The notes under the pieces are model-generated. The model was not told the DNA's origin and ran no database searches. It saw only the letters and a program-made list of their open reading frames with translations. 64,000 bases of DNA, from IMG/VR virus record IMGVR_UViG_3300028423_000586, positions 1-64,000 of that record. One strand, given 5' to 3'. Of this stretch, positions 1 to 7,958 are shown piece by piece. Positions within the stretch are counted from its first letter, which is position 1. The number at the start of each line of letters is the position of its first letter. Origin of the DNA: a virus. The position numbers and the translations under genes were made by a program.

Positions 1-1908
1 AGCTTTGCTATAGACGACAGACGTGGATACACTTTCCATGTAAAGTACTGTGACTTTTTACCTTTACTGAAGCAGTTTTTCTTAAAATACCAAGGACGTA
101 TTGCATGGCATAACGGTTCTTATGATTTAAAGTTACTTGCTCATTTACTATTTAATGGTGATAGCCGACCTCTCTTTAGAACCTACGAAGATACTATGTT
201 CTTGCATTACATATGCACCAACTCACCTGAGCGATTCCCTAGAGACTTAGGTACTTTAGTATCTGACTTGTGTGGTGAATATAAGCTAACCAAAGCTGAA
301 ATCACCGATATGATGAACGTAGACCCTGATAAGGTATGTAAGTACAACTTAGATGATGCTAGAGGCACCGTTTGGCTATATCACAAATACCGTAATAAGA
401 TTCACTCAGAATACCTATACGACAAGTTTAAGAAATGGCAATGGTATCTAACTCAAACTGAGTTAGCTGGAATTCCTTTCTGTTGGCAACGTATGCTTGA
501 GGTAGACAACATTCTTACCGACACTATAGCCAAGGCTAGAAAAGCTCTTATGAATCGAAAAGAAGTCATAGAAGCCATGGGTAAGATACGTTCTGAGGAA
601 GTAGCCAAGAAAAATGCTAAAAGAGTTAATCCTATAGAAGAGTGGGAAGTTGAACTGAAATTCAATCCTAACTCTAATGCTCATCTAGCTATTCTCATGT
701 TCGATGTTCTTAAGCTTAAACCTGTTAAGAAGACTCCTTCAGGTAATCCTTCTGTCGATTCAGGTTCTCTCAAGAAGCTTAAAAATAAAGTAAGCGACAG
801 CGTTAAAGAAATATTTACTGCTCTGGAAGATATTGCAGCAGCTAGTAAAATGCAGTCTACGTTTGTCCAAGCCTTGAAAGACCATTCATGGGAGCGTAAT
901 GGGTGGCATTACTTACACGGCTCTTACAACCTTGCTAGGGTGGTGTCTGGTAGGCTTAGTTCTAGTGACCCTAACTTACAAAACCTACCTAGTGGTTCTA
1001 GTTTATCTAAGCTATTCAAATCTATCTTCATTGCACCAGATGGTTGGCGTTGGGGTGGTGCTGATTACGCTTCACTAGAAGAACGTATCAATACTATCTT
1101 AACAGGTGACCCTGCTAAACGAGCTGTTTATGAACATGGTTATGATGGACATAGTTATCGTGCTTTTTACTATTTCCCTAATGAACTTCAGGAAATTCAT
1201 AATGAGTACAATGCAGCTAAAACCATGGAAGAGAAGGTAGCTATCATTAACTCTATCCAAGATAGGTTTGATGATTACCGTAAGAAAGGTAAATCACCTA
1301 CATTCCTACTTCAGTATCTAGGTACTGCGTATGGTCTTGTAATGAACTGTGGGTTTGAGCAAGCAGAAGCTGATGCTATCTATGCTAACTACTACAGTCT
1401 TTACCGAGTATCTGCTAAATGGCTAGAAGAAAAACTAGCTGAAGTTGCTGAACAAGGTTATGCAGAAGTTGCATTTGGTTTACGGGTTTACTGCTATGGT
1501 ATCACTCGTGCAATGCTTAATTCTCAACGTACCCCTAAAGCTATCCAAGAGTTTGTAAGAACACTAGGTAATGCTATAGGTGGTCAATCGTATGGTCAGT
1601 TAACAGTAGATGCAGGTTACAAATTCCTATGTCGTGTATACGATGCAGGACTAGAAAATGATGTTTTCTCTGTGGGTACAATCCATGATGCTGACTATCT
1701 TATGTGGCGTGATGACCCTGAATTAACAGCATGGGTAAATTACAACCTCATAGATTGTATGATGGATGTATCAGAACATCCTGAGTTACAAAGTGACATA
1801 CCGTTACCTGCTAACTTGGATGTCTATTCACCTTCATGGGATAAGCCGATAACGCTTAAAAGCCATACCATGACTCCTCAAGAAATTACTGAAGCATTAG
1901 CGAGCTGA
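1..1908 (+). CDS. DNA polymerase, family A, with 3'-5' exonuclease (5' partial)
   Basis: Replicative DNA polymerase of the N4 gp39 type. The reading frame is open from base 1 without a stop, so the gene starts upstream of the window and the visible part is its C-terminal 635 codons. The first codons carry proofreading exonuclease motifs: HNGSYDLKLL (Exo II) and YNLDDA (Exo III). The polymerase follows with SGRLSSSDPNLQNLPS, motif A (ADYASLEER), motif B (KKGKSPTFLLQYLGTAYG) and motif C. Motif C reads IHDADYL, whereas most family A enzymes have HDE. It is the first visible gene of the replication block; the next start codon lies one base after its stop. An internal ATG at 196 is not the start, because the exonuclease motifs precede it. 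Confidence 0.95.
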   Translation, partial: SFAIDDRRGYTFHVKYCDFLPLLKQFFLKYQGRIAWHNGSYDLKLLAHLLFNGDSRPLFRTYEDTMFLHYICTNSPERFPRDLGTLVSDLCGEYKLTKAEITDMMNVDPDKVCKYNLDDARGTVWLYHKYRNKIHSEYLYDKFKKWQWYLTQTELAGIPFCWQRMLEVDNILTDTIAKARKALMNRKEVIEAMGKIRSEEVAKKNAKRVNPIEEWEVELKFNPNSNAHLAILMFDVLKLKPVKKTPSGNPSVDSGSLKKLKNKVSDSVKEIFTALEDIAAASKMQSTFVQALKDHSWERNGWHYLHGSYNLARVVSGRLSSSDPNLQNLPSGSSLSKLFKSIFIAPDGWRWGGADYASLEERINTILTGDPAKRAVYEHGYDGHSYRAFYYFPNELQEIHNEYNAAKTMEEKVAIINSIQDRFDDYRKKGKSPTFLLQYLGTAYGLVMNCGFEQAEADAIYANYYSLYRVSAKWLEEKLAEVAEQGYAEVAFGLRVYCYGITRAMLNSQRTPKAIQEFVRTLGNAIGGQSYGQLTVDAGYKFLCRVYDAGLENDVFSVGTIHDADYLMWRDDPELTAWVNYNLIDCMMDVSEHPELQSDIPLPANLDVYSPSWDKPITLKSHTMTPQEITEALAS

Positions 1909-1909
1909 T

Positions 1910-2257
1910 ATGAATTATAATGACATGTTTCAACAGGTAGCTCAGCAGCCAGATGAATGGCTGCTGTTTCCTTTAAATGCTCATTGGTGGATTGTATTAC
2001 CTACTGAAATCATCAAAGGTAAACAAGAACCTATTGAGTATCTACCATCTACTATCCGTCCTCATCTGGATAAATTCACAGGTGATGTAGATTTGTATCC
2101 TTTACTGGATGACATCTATACTACTGACTCTGAAAAACATCCAATCGACCTAAGTTGTGTCATGTTACTTAACGGTAAACAAGACTCATACTGTCTTTTT
2201 GGCTCTATTGTCACTCTTTACCAAGAGGGCAAAATCTCTCAGTTCTTAGTTAAATAG
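1910..2257 (+). CDS. hypothetical protein between polymerase and nuclease
   Basis: A 115-residue protein of unrecognised family. It begins immediately after the polymerase stop and ends 8 bp before the nuclease gene, so it is almost certainly co-transcribed and translationally coupled. It has no membrane segment. It is rich in aromatic residues near the N-terminus (DEWLLFPLNAHWWIVLP) and has an acidic middle. Its position suggests an accessory role in replication, but nothing in the sequence names one. Confidence 0.8.
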   Translation: MNYNDMFQQVAQQPDEWLLFPLNAHWWIVLPTEIIKGKQEPIEYLPSTIRPHLDKFTGDVDLYPLLDDIYTTDSEKHPIDLSCVMLLNGKQDSYCLFGSIVTLYQEGKISQFLVK

Positions 2258-2265
2258 GTGCTCCT

Positions 2266-3270
2266 ATGCTTAAGATTACAAACGAAAAAAACCTACCGTT
2301 ACCTTTGGTTACGTGGTTACTTAATGATGACTATGATTACGACCCAGACCCAATGGTTGTGTCAGCAACGTCATTAATTAAATCGACTAAAAAGACATTA
2401 CTTAGTCAAGCTGTAGTTCGTTCTGATACTATCCAAGTACATTTAGATGTGTCTGATAAATTAGCCTCTATCCGTGGGCAAAACCTACACGCAGCTATTG
2501 AAGCTTCATTCACTGACCATTTCAAAAATCAGAAAATTGCTGAGCAACTAGGTATGCCAGTACCTGAAGTAGTAATGGAAGAACGCCTATACGCTGTATT
2601 AGATGTAGACGGTGTTGAATACAAAGTCAGTGGTAAGTTTGATGCAATCATTGACGGTATTCTGCATGACTGGAAGACAGAATCTACTTTCTCTTTTGGG
2701 GACGAAACCAAAAAGCGTGAGCGTATCTATCAACTGTCTATTTATGCATGGTTGTGTGCTCAGAATGGTAAGAAGTGTGATACCACGAAAGGTGTATATT
2801 ACTCAGTCTACCAAAACTGGATGAAAGGTCTTGCCGGTAGTGATAAGTACCCGTCTGCTCCTATGCTTCCTTTTGAAGTAGAGCTTATCTCATTCCCTCA
2901 GTTAGAAATGTGGATGAAAGACAAAATCCGTGAACGTCGTGATTTATCTATTGAAGACGTAGACCAAGTACTCTGTTCTCGTGATGACTTATGGATGCCT
3001 GAACCTACTTATCAGTACTTCACTAAACCTGATAACAAACGTGCATCTAAAAACTTTGAAGGTGCTAACGCCCAATCAGAAGCACTAGCTTACTTAAATT
3101 CAAAGAATAATGTAGGCGTTATCAAAGAAAAACCATGTAAAGCAAAAGCATGTGAGTACTGCTTTGGTTCAGCTATTTGCAGTCAATACCAGTCGTTAGT
3201 TAGCCAAGGATTAATTGAAAATGAAAGTAACGCAATTTCCATATCACCCGCTTTCGGAGAAACTCGTTGA
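2266..3270 (+). CDS. PD-(D/E)XK nuclease, Cas4/RecB-like
   Basis: Predicted DNA exonuclease of the PD-(D/E)XK superfamily. Visible motifs in order are GQNLHAAIEA with His75 and Glu79, GKFDAIIDG with Asp126, LHDWKTES with Asp135 and Lys137 as the catalytic D-x-K, and YQLSIYAW near residue 155 (the RecB-type Q-x-x-x-Y motif). The C-terminus has four clustered cysteines (KPCKAKACEYCFGSAIC), which in Cas4/AddB-like nucleases hold an iron-sulphur cluster. A role in recombination or in degrading host DNA for nucleotides is an inference from family and place. The 3' end overlaps the primase gene by 50 bp. Confidence 0.88.
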   Translation: MLKITNEKNLPLPLVTWLLNDDYDYDPDPMVVSATSLIKSTKKTLLSQAVVRSDTIQVHLDVSDKLASIRGQNLHAAIEASFTDHFKNQKIAEQLGMPVPEVVMEERLYAVLDVDGVEYKVSGKFDAIIDGILHDWKTESTFSFGDETKKRERIYQLSIYAWLCAQNGKKCDTTKGVYYSVYQNWMKGLAGSDKYPSAPMLPFEVELISFPQLEMWMKDKIRERRDLSIEDVDQVLCSRDDLWMPEPTYQYFTKPDNKRASKNFEGANAQSEALAYLNSKNNVGVIKEKPCKAKACEYCFGSAICSQYQSLVSQGLIENESNAISISPAFGETR

Positions 3271-5374
3271 TTTAATCTGTACCCGTGTACAGAACCAAGA
3301 CCGAGCTTTCTTCCGTATTGAAATGGCATATTACATGTGTAAGTTAGCAAGTAATATGCATATCTCAGTACGTACTGTAACCAATAACAAGATGCCTATT
3401 AATGCTTTTGCTATTGCGTTTGCAGAGTCAGGGTATGGTAAGAACTACTCTCAAAATATTATTGAGCAAGAGTTGTTTAGTGAATTCGAAGATGAGTTTA
3501 CAAATACTACCTACCCAAATAAAGCTAAAGACTCCATCAGTACTCTAGCTATGGAAATATCTGCTAAGTCAGGGGAAGACCCTAATGACGTAGAAGCAGA
3601 GTTGCTTACTGACTTTACTCAAAACGGTCACTTTCTGTATTCATTTCCAGAAGGCACATCACCTGCATTGAAGCAGTTGTGTAAGTCAATTAACTTAGCT
3701 AAAGCAGGTGCTGCTAGTCTTGAGATGGATGAGATAGGTTCTAACCTACTTAACAACTCAGAAATCCTTGCTACGTTCTTAGAGCTTTATGATGTAGGTC
3801 ATACCAAAGATAAACTAACCAAAGTAACCAAAGATAGTAAGCGTACTCGTCCTGTTAAGGGAAGAACACCTGCTAACCTATTTGCTTTTGGTACACCTGT
3901 TAACGTATTTGATGGAAGTAAAGTCGAAGAAGCTTTCTTGATGTTGTGTAAGACAGGTTATGCTCGACGCTGTTTCTTTGGTTATGGTGACCTATCCCTT
4001 AAGAATACTGGTAAGAAAACCCGTGATGAAATCTATGCTGCTTTGACGGATAAATCTACTCAGGCTAGTTTTGCTAGCTTACGTGAAAAATTCCGTAAAC
4101 TGGCTGATATCAACAACGTAGGTAAAGAGGTTTTTGTTGGGGAAGAAGCTGAAAAGTTTCGTATGGATTACCAAGAGTTCTGTAAAGAACGTGCTGAAGT
4201 TATTTCAGAGTATCGCCCTATTGAGCGTACTGAAATGACTCACCGTCATGTTAAGGCTCTCAAGCTTGCAGGTGCTTATGCATTTTGTGATGGTAGTAAA
4301 GAAGTATCAGTAGACCACATGAAATACGCTATTGCTTTGACAGAGCGTTCAGGTGAATCTCTATACAAAATTCTTAACCAACCTAGAGCTCATATCCGAC
4401 TAGCTCAATTCTTAGCAGATTTCGGTACACCTGTAACAGAAGCAGACTTAGTAGAGTATCTACCTTTTTATTCTGGTTCTGCATCAAACAAGCGTGATTT
4501 GATTAACTTAGCTATGTCTTATGGCTATAAGAATGCTCTTGCAATTACAGCTTACAAAGAAGCTAATGTTATGTTTTATCGTGGTACTAAACTAGAACCC
4601 AATGATATGACACAAGCTATCATCTCTACGTCAACTCAGTTGGCTGATGGTTACTGTAATCGTAGTGTACCATTCGATAAGTTAATTAAAGTGTTCGAAA
4701 CCAAAACAGGTAACTTCTGTAATCACCACTTTGAAAACGGTGATATTGGTAATGGTAAACGTACTCGTAATACGACACTTGCAGGTACGAATATGGTCGT
4801 GTTTGATGTCGATAAGACTAAAATCAAACCTGAAATGCTTCACAAGCTTATGGGTGATTATAACCATATTATCTACACTACCAAGAGCCATACAGATAAA
4901 GAACCTCGTTACCGTTTAATTCTACCTTTGTCGCATAAAGTGACCTTGGAAGAAGAGCAGTATCGTGCTTTTGCTAAGAACCTTGCTTATTGGTTACCTG
5001 TAGAAGTAGACTTACCTGCTTTACAACGTGAACGTAAATACCGCCATTACAAAGGCTCTAAAGTCTTTCATAAGTTAGATGGTGAGTGCATTGAAGTAAT
5101 GCCTTACTACCCTAATACACAGCAATCAGAAGACCTTGAAACAACCAAAGGTAAGATGGTTTCTGTCAGTGGTATGAAACGTTGGGTAATCCGTACTGCA
5201 ACAGAAGGTCAACGTAATCATACGTTGTATCGTTATGCTGCATTCCTTAAAGAGAATAAGGTAAGTAAAGACAATATCGTTAAATCACTTAACGAAGTTA
5301 ATAACTTACTAGATGACCCTCTAACTGAACAAGAGCTAGAAGGTACTATTCTTAAGTCAATCAATAGGGATTAA
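3221..5374 (+). CDS. primase / primase-helicase, N4 gp42-like
   Basis: A 717-residue replication protein. The N-terminal half has a P-loop-like segment (ESGYGKNYS, near residue 70) and resembles DUF3987-type phage ATPases. The C-terminal third looks like an archaeo-eukaryotic-type primase polymerase: VFDVDKT near residue 528 supplies an acidic metal pair, followed by TKSHTDKEPRYRLILPL. N4 gp42 is comparable in size and occupies the same place between polymerase and ATPase. The start was set at the ATG at 3221, with AAGGA about ten bases upstream; a TTG six bases earlier is open but less likely. The long overlap with the nuclease gene suggests coupling. Confidence 0.82.
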   Translation: MKVTQFPYHPLSEKLVDLICTRVQNQDRAFFRIEMAYYMCKLASNMHISVRTVTNNKMPINAFAIAFAESGYGKNYSQNIIEQELFSEFEDEFTNTTYPNKAKDSISTLAMEISAKSGEDPNDVEAELLTDFTQNGHFLYSFPEGTSPALKQLCKSINLAKAGAASLEMDEIGSNLLNNSEILATFLELYDVGHTKDKLTKVTKDSKRTRPVKGRTPANLFAFGTPVNVFDGSKVEEAFLMLCKTGYARRCFFGYGDLSLKNTGKKTRDEIYAALTDKSTQASFASLREKFRKLADINNVGKEVFVGEEAEKFRMDYQEFCKERAEVISEYRPIERTEMTHRHVKALKLAGAYAFCDGSKEVSVDHMKYAIALTERSGESLYKILNQPRAHIRLAQFLADFGTPVTEADLVEYLPFYSGSASNKRDLINLAMSYGYKNALAITAYKEANVMFYRGTKLEPNDMTQAIISTSTQLADGYCNRSVPFDKLIKVFETKTGNFCNHHFENGDIGNGKRTRNTTLAGTNMVVFDVDKTKIKPEMLHKLMGDYNHIIYTTKSHTDKEPRYRLILPLSHKVTLEEEQYRAFAKNLAYWLPVEVDLPALQRERKYRHYKGSKVFHKLDGECIEVMPYYPNTQQSEDLETTKGKMVSVSGMKRWVIRTATEGQRNHTLYRYAAFLKENKVSKDNIVKSLNEVNNLLDDPLTEQELEGTILKSINRD

Positions 5375-5377
5375 GAC

Positions 5378-6100
5378 ATGGCTAATAACCTGATAGTTGC
5401 TGTAGTTGGTTTAGCTGGTAATGGTAAATCAGCTTCTTTGGAATCTATTCCTAATCAACCTTCATGGTTGTACTTGAACTGCGAGACTAATAAACCATTA
5501 CCTTTTAAGCATTCGTTTAATGAGAAAGTGGTTACCAGTCCTTCTAAATTAAAGCAGCTTATTAAAGCAGGTGCTTCTAACGACAAGTGTAAGGGTATCA
5601 TTGTAGATACCCTAACCTCTGCATTAGATATGCAAGAGATGCACGCTAAGAAGACAGCAGAAGATAAGTACAAGATTTGGGATAACTACCGTGATTACAT
5701 TCTTGACCTTTTCCAAGGGGCAGTAGCAGAGTGTAATAAACCTATTATTTTCTTGTGTCACGTAGAAATGACCAAGGATATTAAAGGTCGTTCTAAACTT
5801 GCCATCTCGGTTAAGGGTTCTACTGCTAACCGAGGTATTGAGTCTTTCTTTACCAATATCGTTTACGCTGATTACGTTGAGCTAGATGATTTGGAAGACT
5901 ACAGAAATGACATGCTTACTATTACCGAAGATGAACAAATCGACGAAGGTAAGTATGTTTTCCAAACACGTAAAACAGCTATGGGCGTTGGCTTAAATAT
6001 TCGCTCAACCCGTGGTCTATGGACTCGCGATGAAACATACATAGACAACAATATCATGCATGTAATTAACAAACTGAAAAATCTGTACGGAGATAAGTAA
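5378..6100 (+). CDS. RecA-like P-loop ATPase (AAA_24 type), N4 gp43-like
   Basis: A 240-residue NTPase. Walker A is GLAGNGKS at residues 11-18. The probable Walker B is KGIIVDTLT, and PIIFLCHVEM resembles the sensor strand of phage AAA_24/Sak-type ATPases. It lies between the primase and the SSB, as the N4 gp43 homologue does, so a role as helicase loader or recombinase-like ATPase in replication is likely. The stop codon shares one base with the next start codon, indicating coupling to the SSB gene. Confidence 0.85.
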   Translation: MANNLIVAVVGLAGNGKSASLESIPNQPSWLYLNCETNKPLPFKHSFNEKVVTSPSKLKQLIKAGASNDKCKGIIVDTLTSALDMQEMHAKKTAEDKYKIWDNYRDYILDLFQGAVAECNKPIIFLCHVEMTKDIKGRSKLAISVKGSTANRGIESFFTNIVYADYVELDDLEDYRNDMLTITEDEQIDEGKYVFQTRKTAMGVGLNIRSTRGLWTRDETYIDNNIMHVINKLKNLYGDK

Positions 6101-6912
6101 TGTCACAAGAAATTAACTTTGGTGGTAATGACGTAGTTGATAACCAAGAAACAGTAGGTGGTGGCTGGACTGCTGATGACTCTGGTACACAACTAGTAGT
6201 TCTAACTGAAGCGTACCTTACTGAATCAGCTAAAGGTGCTCTTGCTTTTAACCTTAATACTAAAGATAAAGAAGGTAACGAACGTGCTTACCAGATTTAC
6301 TTTACTAACCGAAATAAAGAAGTTTTCTACACAGATAAGAAAACTCAAGAAAAACGTAAATTGCCGGGCTACCAGATGGTTGACAACATCTGTAAAGCAG
6401 CTTGCGGTAAAACGTTTATGGAAGTCAACAAGACTGCCAAAAAGAAAGTTATCGACTTGTATGACTTTGAATCTCGTAAAGAAATCCCAACTGAAGTTAA
6501 AGCATTCCCTGCTGTACTGAAGAAACCACTTATCCTTGGTATCATTAAGATTATCAAGAATAAGTTTAAAAACGGTAAAGAAACCAGCGAGAAAATCGAA
6601 GTAAACGAAATTCACATGGTTTTCCGTAAAGAAGATAAACGTACACCTAAAGAAGTAGATAATGGTGTAACGGAACCTAAGAACCATGAGAAGTGGGTTA
6701 AGTACTGGGATGGTCGAGTCAAAGACGAATATAAAGAAGTCGAAGACGAAGAAGAAAACACCGGTGAAAACCCATTCGGTGAAGACTCATCTGATGATTC
6801 AGATTTGTTTGGTGGTGATGATGAATCATCTGAAGAGCCAGAAAAAGAAGAAGATACTTCATCTGAACCTGATTTAGACGATGAAGATGAAGAAGACCCA
6901 TTTGCTGACTAA
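6100..6912 (+). CDS. single-stranded DNA-binding protein, N4 gp45-like
   Basis: A 270-residue protein with a basic, beta-strand-rich body and a long acidic C-terminal tail (roughly residues 205-270) ending DEDEEDPFAD. Such a tail is typical of phage and bacterial SSBs, where the tip recruits partner proteins. N4 SSB is about the same length and, besides replication and recombination, activates host sigma70 RNA polymerase at late promoters. The same role here is inferred from synteny. The gene is followed by a terminator and closes the polymerase-to-SSB operon. Its tail tip is nearly identical to that of the protein encoded at 7378-7764. Confidence 0.82.
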   Translation: MSQEINFGGNDVVDNQETVGGGWTADDSGTQLVVLTEAYLTESAKGALAFNLNTKDKEGNERAYQIYFTNRNKEVFYTDKKTQEKRKLPGYQMVDNICKAACGKTFMEVNKTAKKKVIDLYDFESRKEIPTEVKAFPAVLKKPLILGIIKIIKNKFKNGKETSEKIEVNEIHMVFRKEDKRTPKEVDNGVTEPKNHEKWVKYWDGRVKDEYKEVEDEEENTGENPFGEDSSDDSDLFGGDDESSEEPEKEEDTSSEPDLDDEDEEDPFAD

Positions 6913-6933
6913 TCACTAATAACCAACTAAGAT

Positions 6934-6959
6934 AAAGCCCTAACAAGGGCTTTTCTTTT
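6934..6959 (+). terminator. intrinsic terminator after SSB gene
   Basis: AAAGCCC (6934-6940) pairs with GGGCTTT (6947-6953) around a six-base loop and is followed by TCTTTTA. It ends the polymerase-SSB transcript just before the RusA-like gene. Confidence 0.75.
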
Positions 6960-6970
6960 AGGGGGTTATT

Positions 6971-7378
6971 GTGGCAAAGGTATACAAAGTCACTTCGCCT
7001 TTATGGTTACCTCAAACCAAAACGACAGGTAAGAAATTTTATTTAAATTTAAACATCTATCGTAATGCACACCATATGACTCTAAATAATATGAAACGTG
7101 CGTATACCGAAAGGATGTTACCTTTATTGAAAGGCTTACCTGTGTTTGAAAATCCAATCATACTTAAGTTTGTTTTATACCCATCCAACAAACGGTTATG
7201 TGATGTGGATAATGTCTGTAGTATTCATGCTAAGTTTTTCCAAGATGCTTTAGTCAAAGCAGGAAAAATTGAGGACGATAACTACTTGTTCATTAAAGAG
7301 ACTAGACACGCTATAGGGGAAGTGGATAAGGAAAACCCTAGAGTAGTAGTCTATCTAAAAGAATTAGGAAAAGATTGA
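6971..7378 (+). CDS. RusA-like Holliday junction resolvase
   Basis: A 135-residue endonuclease of the RusA family, which cleaves four-way DNA junctions as a dimer. The pattern is clear: NIYRNAHHMTLNNMKRAYT, then LCDVDNVCSIHAKFFQDAL, then GKIEDDNYLF with the DD pair. The acidic residues in DVDN and DD match the metal-binding site of the family. Translation starts at GTG 6971 behind a strong AGGGGG sequence. The stop overlaps the start of the next gene (TGATG). It would resolve replication and packaging intermediates. Confidence 0.82.
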   Translation: MAKVYKVTSPLWLPQTKTTGKKFYLNLNIYRNAHHMTLNNMKRAYTERMLPLLKGLPVFENPIILKFVLYPSNKRLCDVDNVCSIHAKFFQDALVKAGKIEDDNYLFIKETRHAIGEVDKENPRVVVYLKELGKD

Positions 7379-7764
7379 TGTTTAAAGTAGAACATAGTGT
7401 AAAAATTAATATTGACGAAGCAGGTCTAAAGCAGCTCATTATTGATGAGATTGCTCGTCAAAACCCTACTATCCAAGTAGATGACATCACCTTTACTCAA
7501 CGCCGTAAACCAAGCACAGAAATCGAAGTTTCTGTAAGTGGTCATGTAGAAGGTGATGCTCCGGTACACACTCCTGTTAACGTAGAAGTAGAAGAAGAAG
7601 TTACTGAAGAAACTCCTACTGAACCTGAAACAGAAGAAGAAGAAGAAACAGACCTAGACCCTGCTAGTCAACTACTAGCTGATGAATCTTCTGACGACGT
7701 TGACGACCTTCTTGCTGATGAAGAAGAAGAAGAGCTAGACGAAGACGACCCATTCGCTGATTAA
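7378..7764 (+). CDS. small protein with SSB-like acidic tail
   Basis: A 128-residue protein with a folded N-terminal half of about 60 residues (alternating charged and hydrophobic, FKVEHSVKINIDEAGLKQLI) and an extremely acidic C-terminal half ending DEDDPFAD. The last residues match the SSB tail (DEEDPFAD). The start is the ATG at 7378, overlapping the resolvase stop. The family is not recognised. The shared tip suggests it docks on the same partner as the SSB or competes with it; this is inference. Confidence 0.8.
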   Translation: MFKVEHSVKINIDEAGLKQLIIDEIARQNPTIQVDDITFTQRRKPSTEIEVSVSGHVEGDAPVHTPVNVEVEEEVTEETPTEPETEEEEETDLDPASQLLADESSDDVDDLLADEEEEELDEDDPFAD

Positions 7765-7775
7765 GTAGGTGGTGT

Positions 7776-7958
7776 ATGAGCTTTATTAAGCGACTTAAGA
7801 CTAAGCTGCTTGCATTGCTCATAACATTAGGGGTAATAGGATGTTTCTTCCTATTACCCCTAATTGTTAGCCTATTTATATTTATAGGCGTAGGTGCTTT
7901 AGTCTACATATTCGTCTTATCTGTATTACATGAAACAGATGAAGACGAAAATACTTAG
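7776..7958 (+). CDS. small membrane protein
   Basis: A 60-residue protein with a basic start (MSFIKRLKTK), two hydrophobic stretches (about residues 11-31 and 33-51) and an acidic C-terminus (HETDEDENT). It is predicted to be an inner-membrane protein of unknown role. Its stop overlaps the stop of the convergent vRNAP gene by four bases. The coding sequence contains a perfect 16-bp inverted repeat (7826-7864), so its translation and mRNA folding are linked. Confidence 0.65.
   Translation: MSFIKRLKTKLLALLITLGVIGCFFLLPLIVSLFIFIGVGALVYIFVLSVLHETDEDENT
7826..7864. repeat. perfect 16-bp inverted repeat inside coding sequence
   Basis: ATTAGGGGTAATAGGA (7826-7841) and TCCTATTACCCCTAAT (7849-7864) are exact reverse complements with a seven-base loop. 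The repeat sits where the replication and late transcription units converge. No U-run follows on either strand. It may act as a transcription barrier or a double-strand RNA processing site. Confidence 0.8.

Noticed and set aside
6226-6687. A 153-codon leftward frame rich in Phe inside the SSB gene
   Set aside because: It is antisense to a well-supported gene, and its composition is what the reverse of a Lys/Asp/Glu-rich gene gives.
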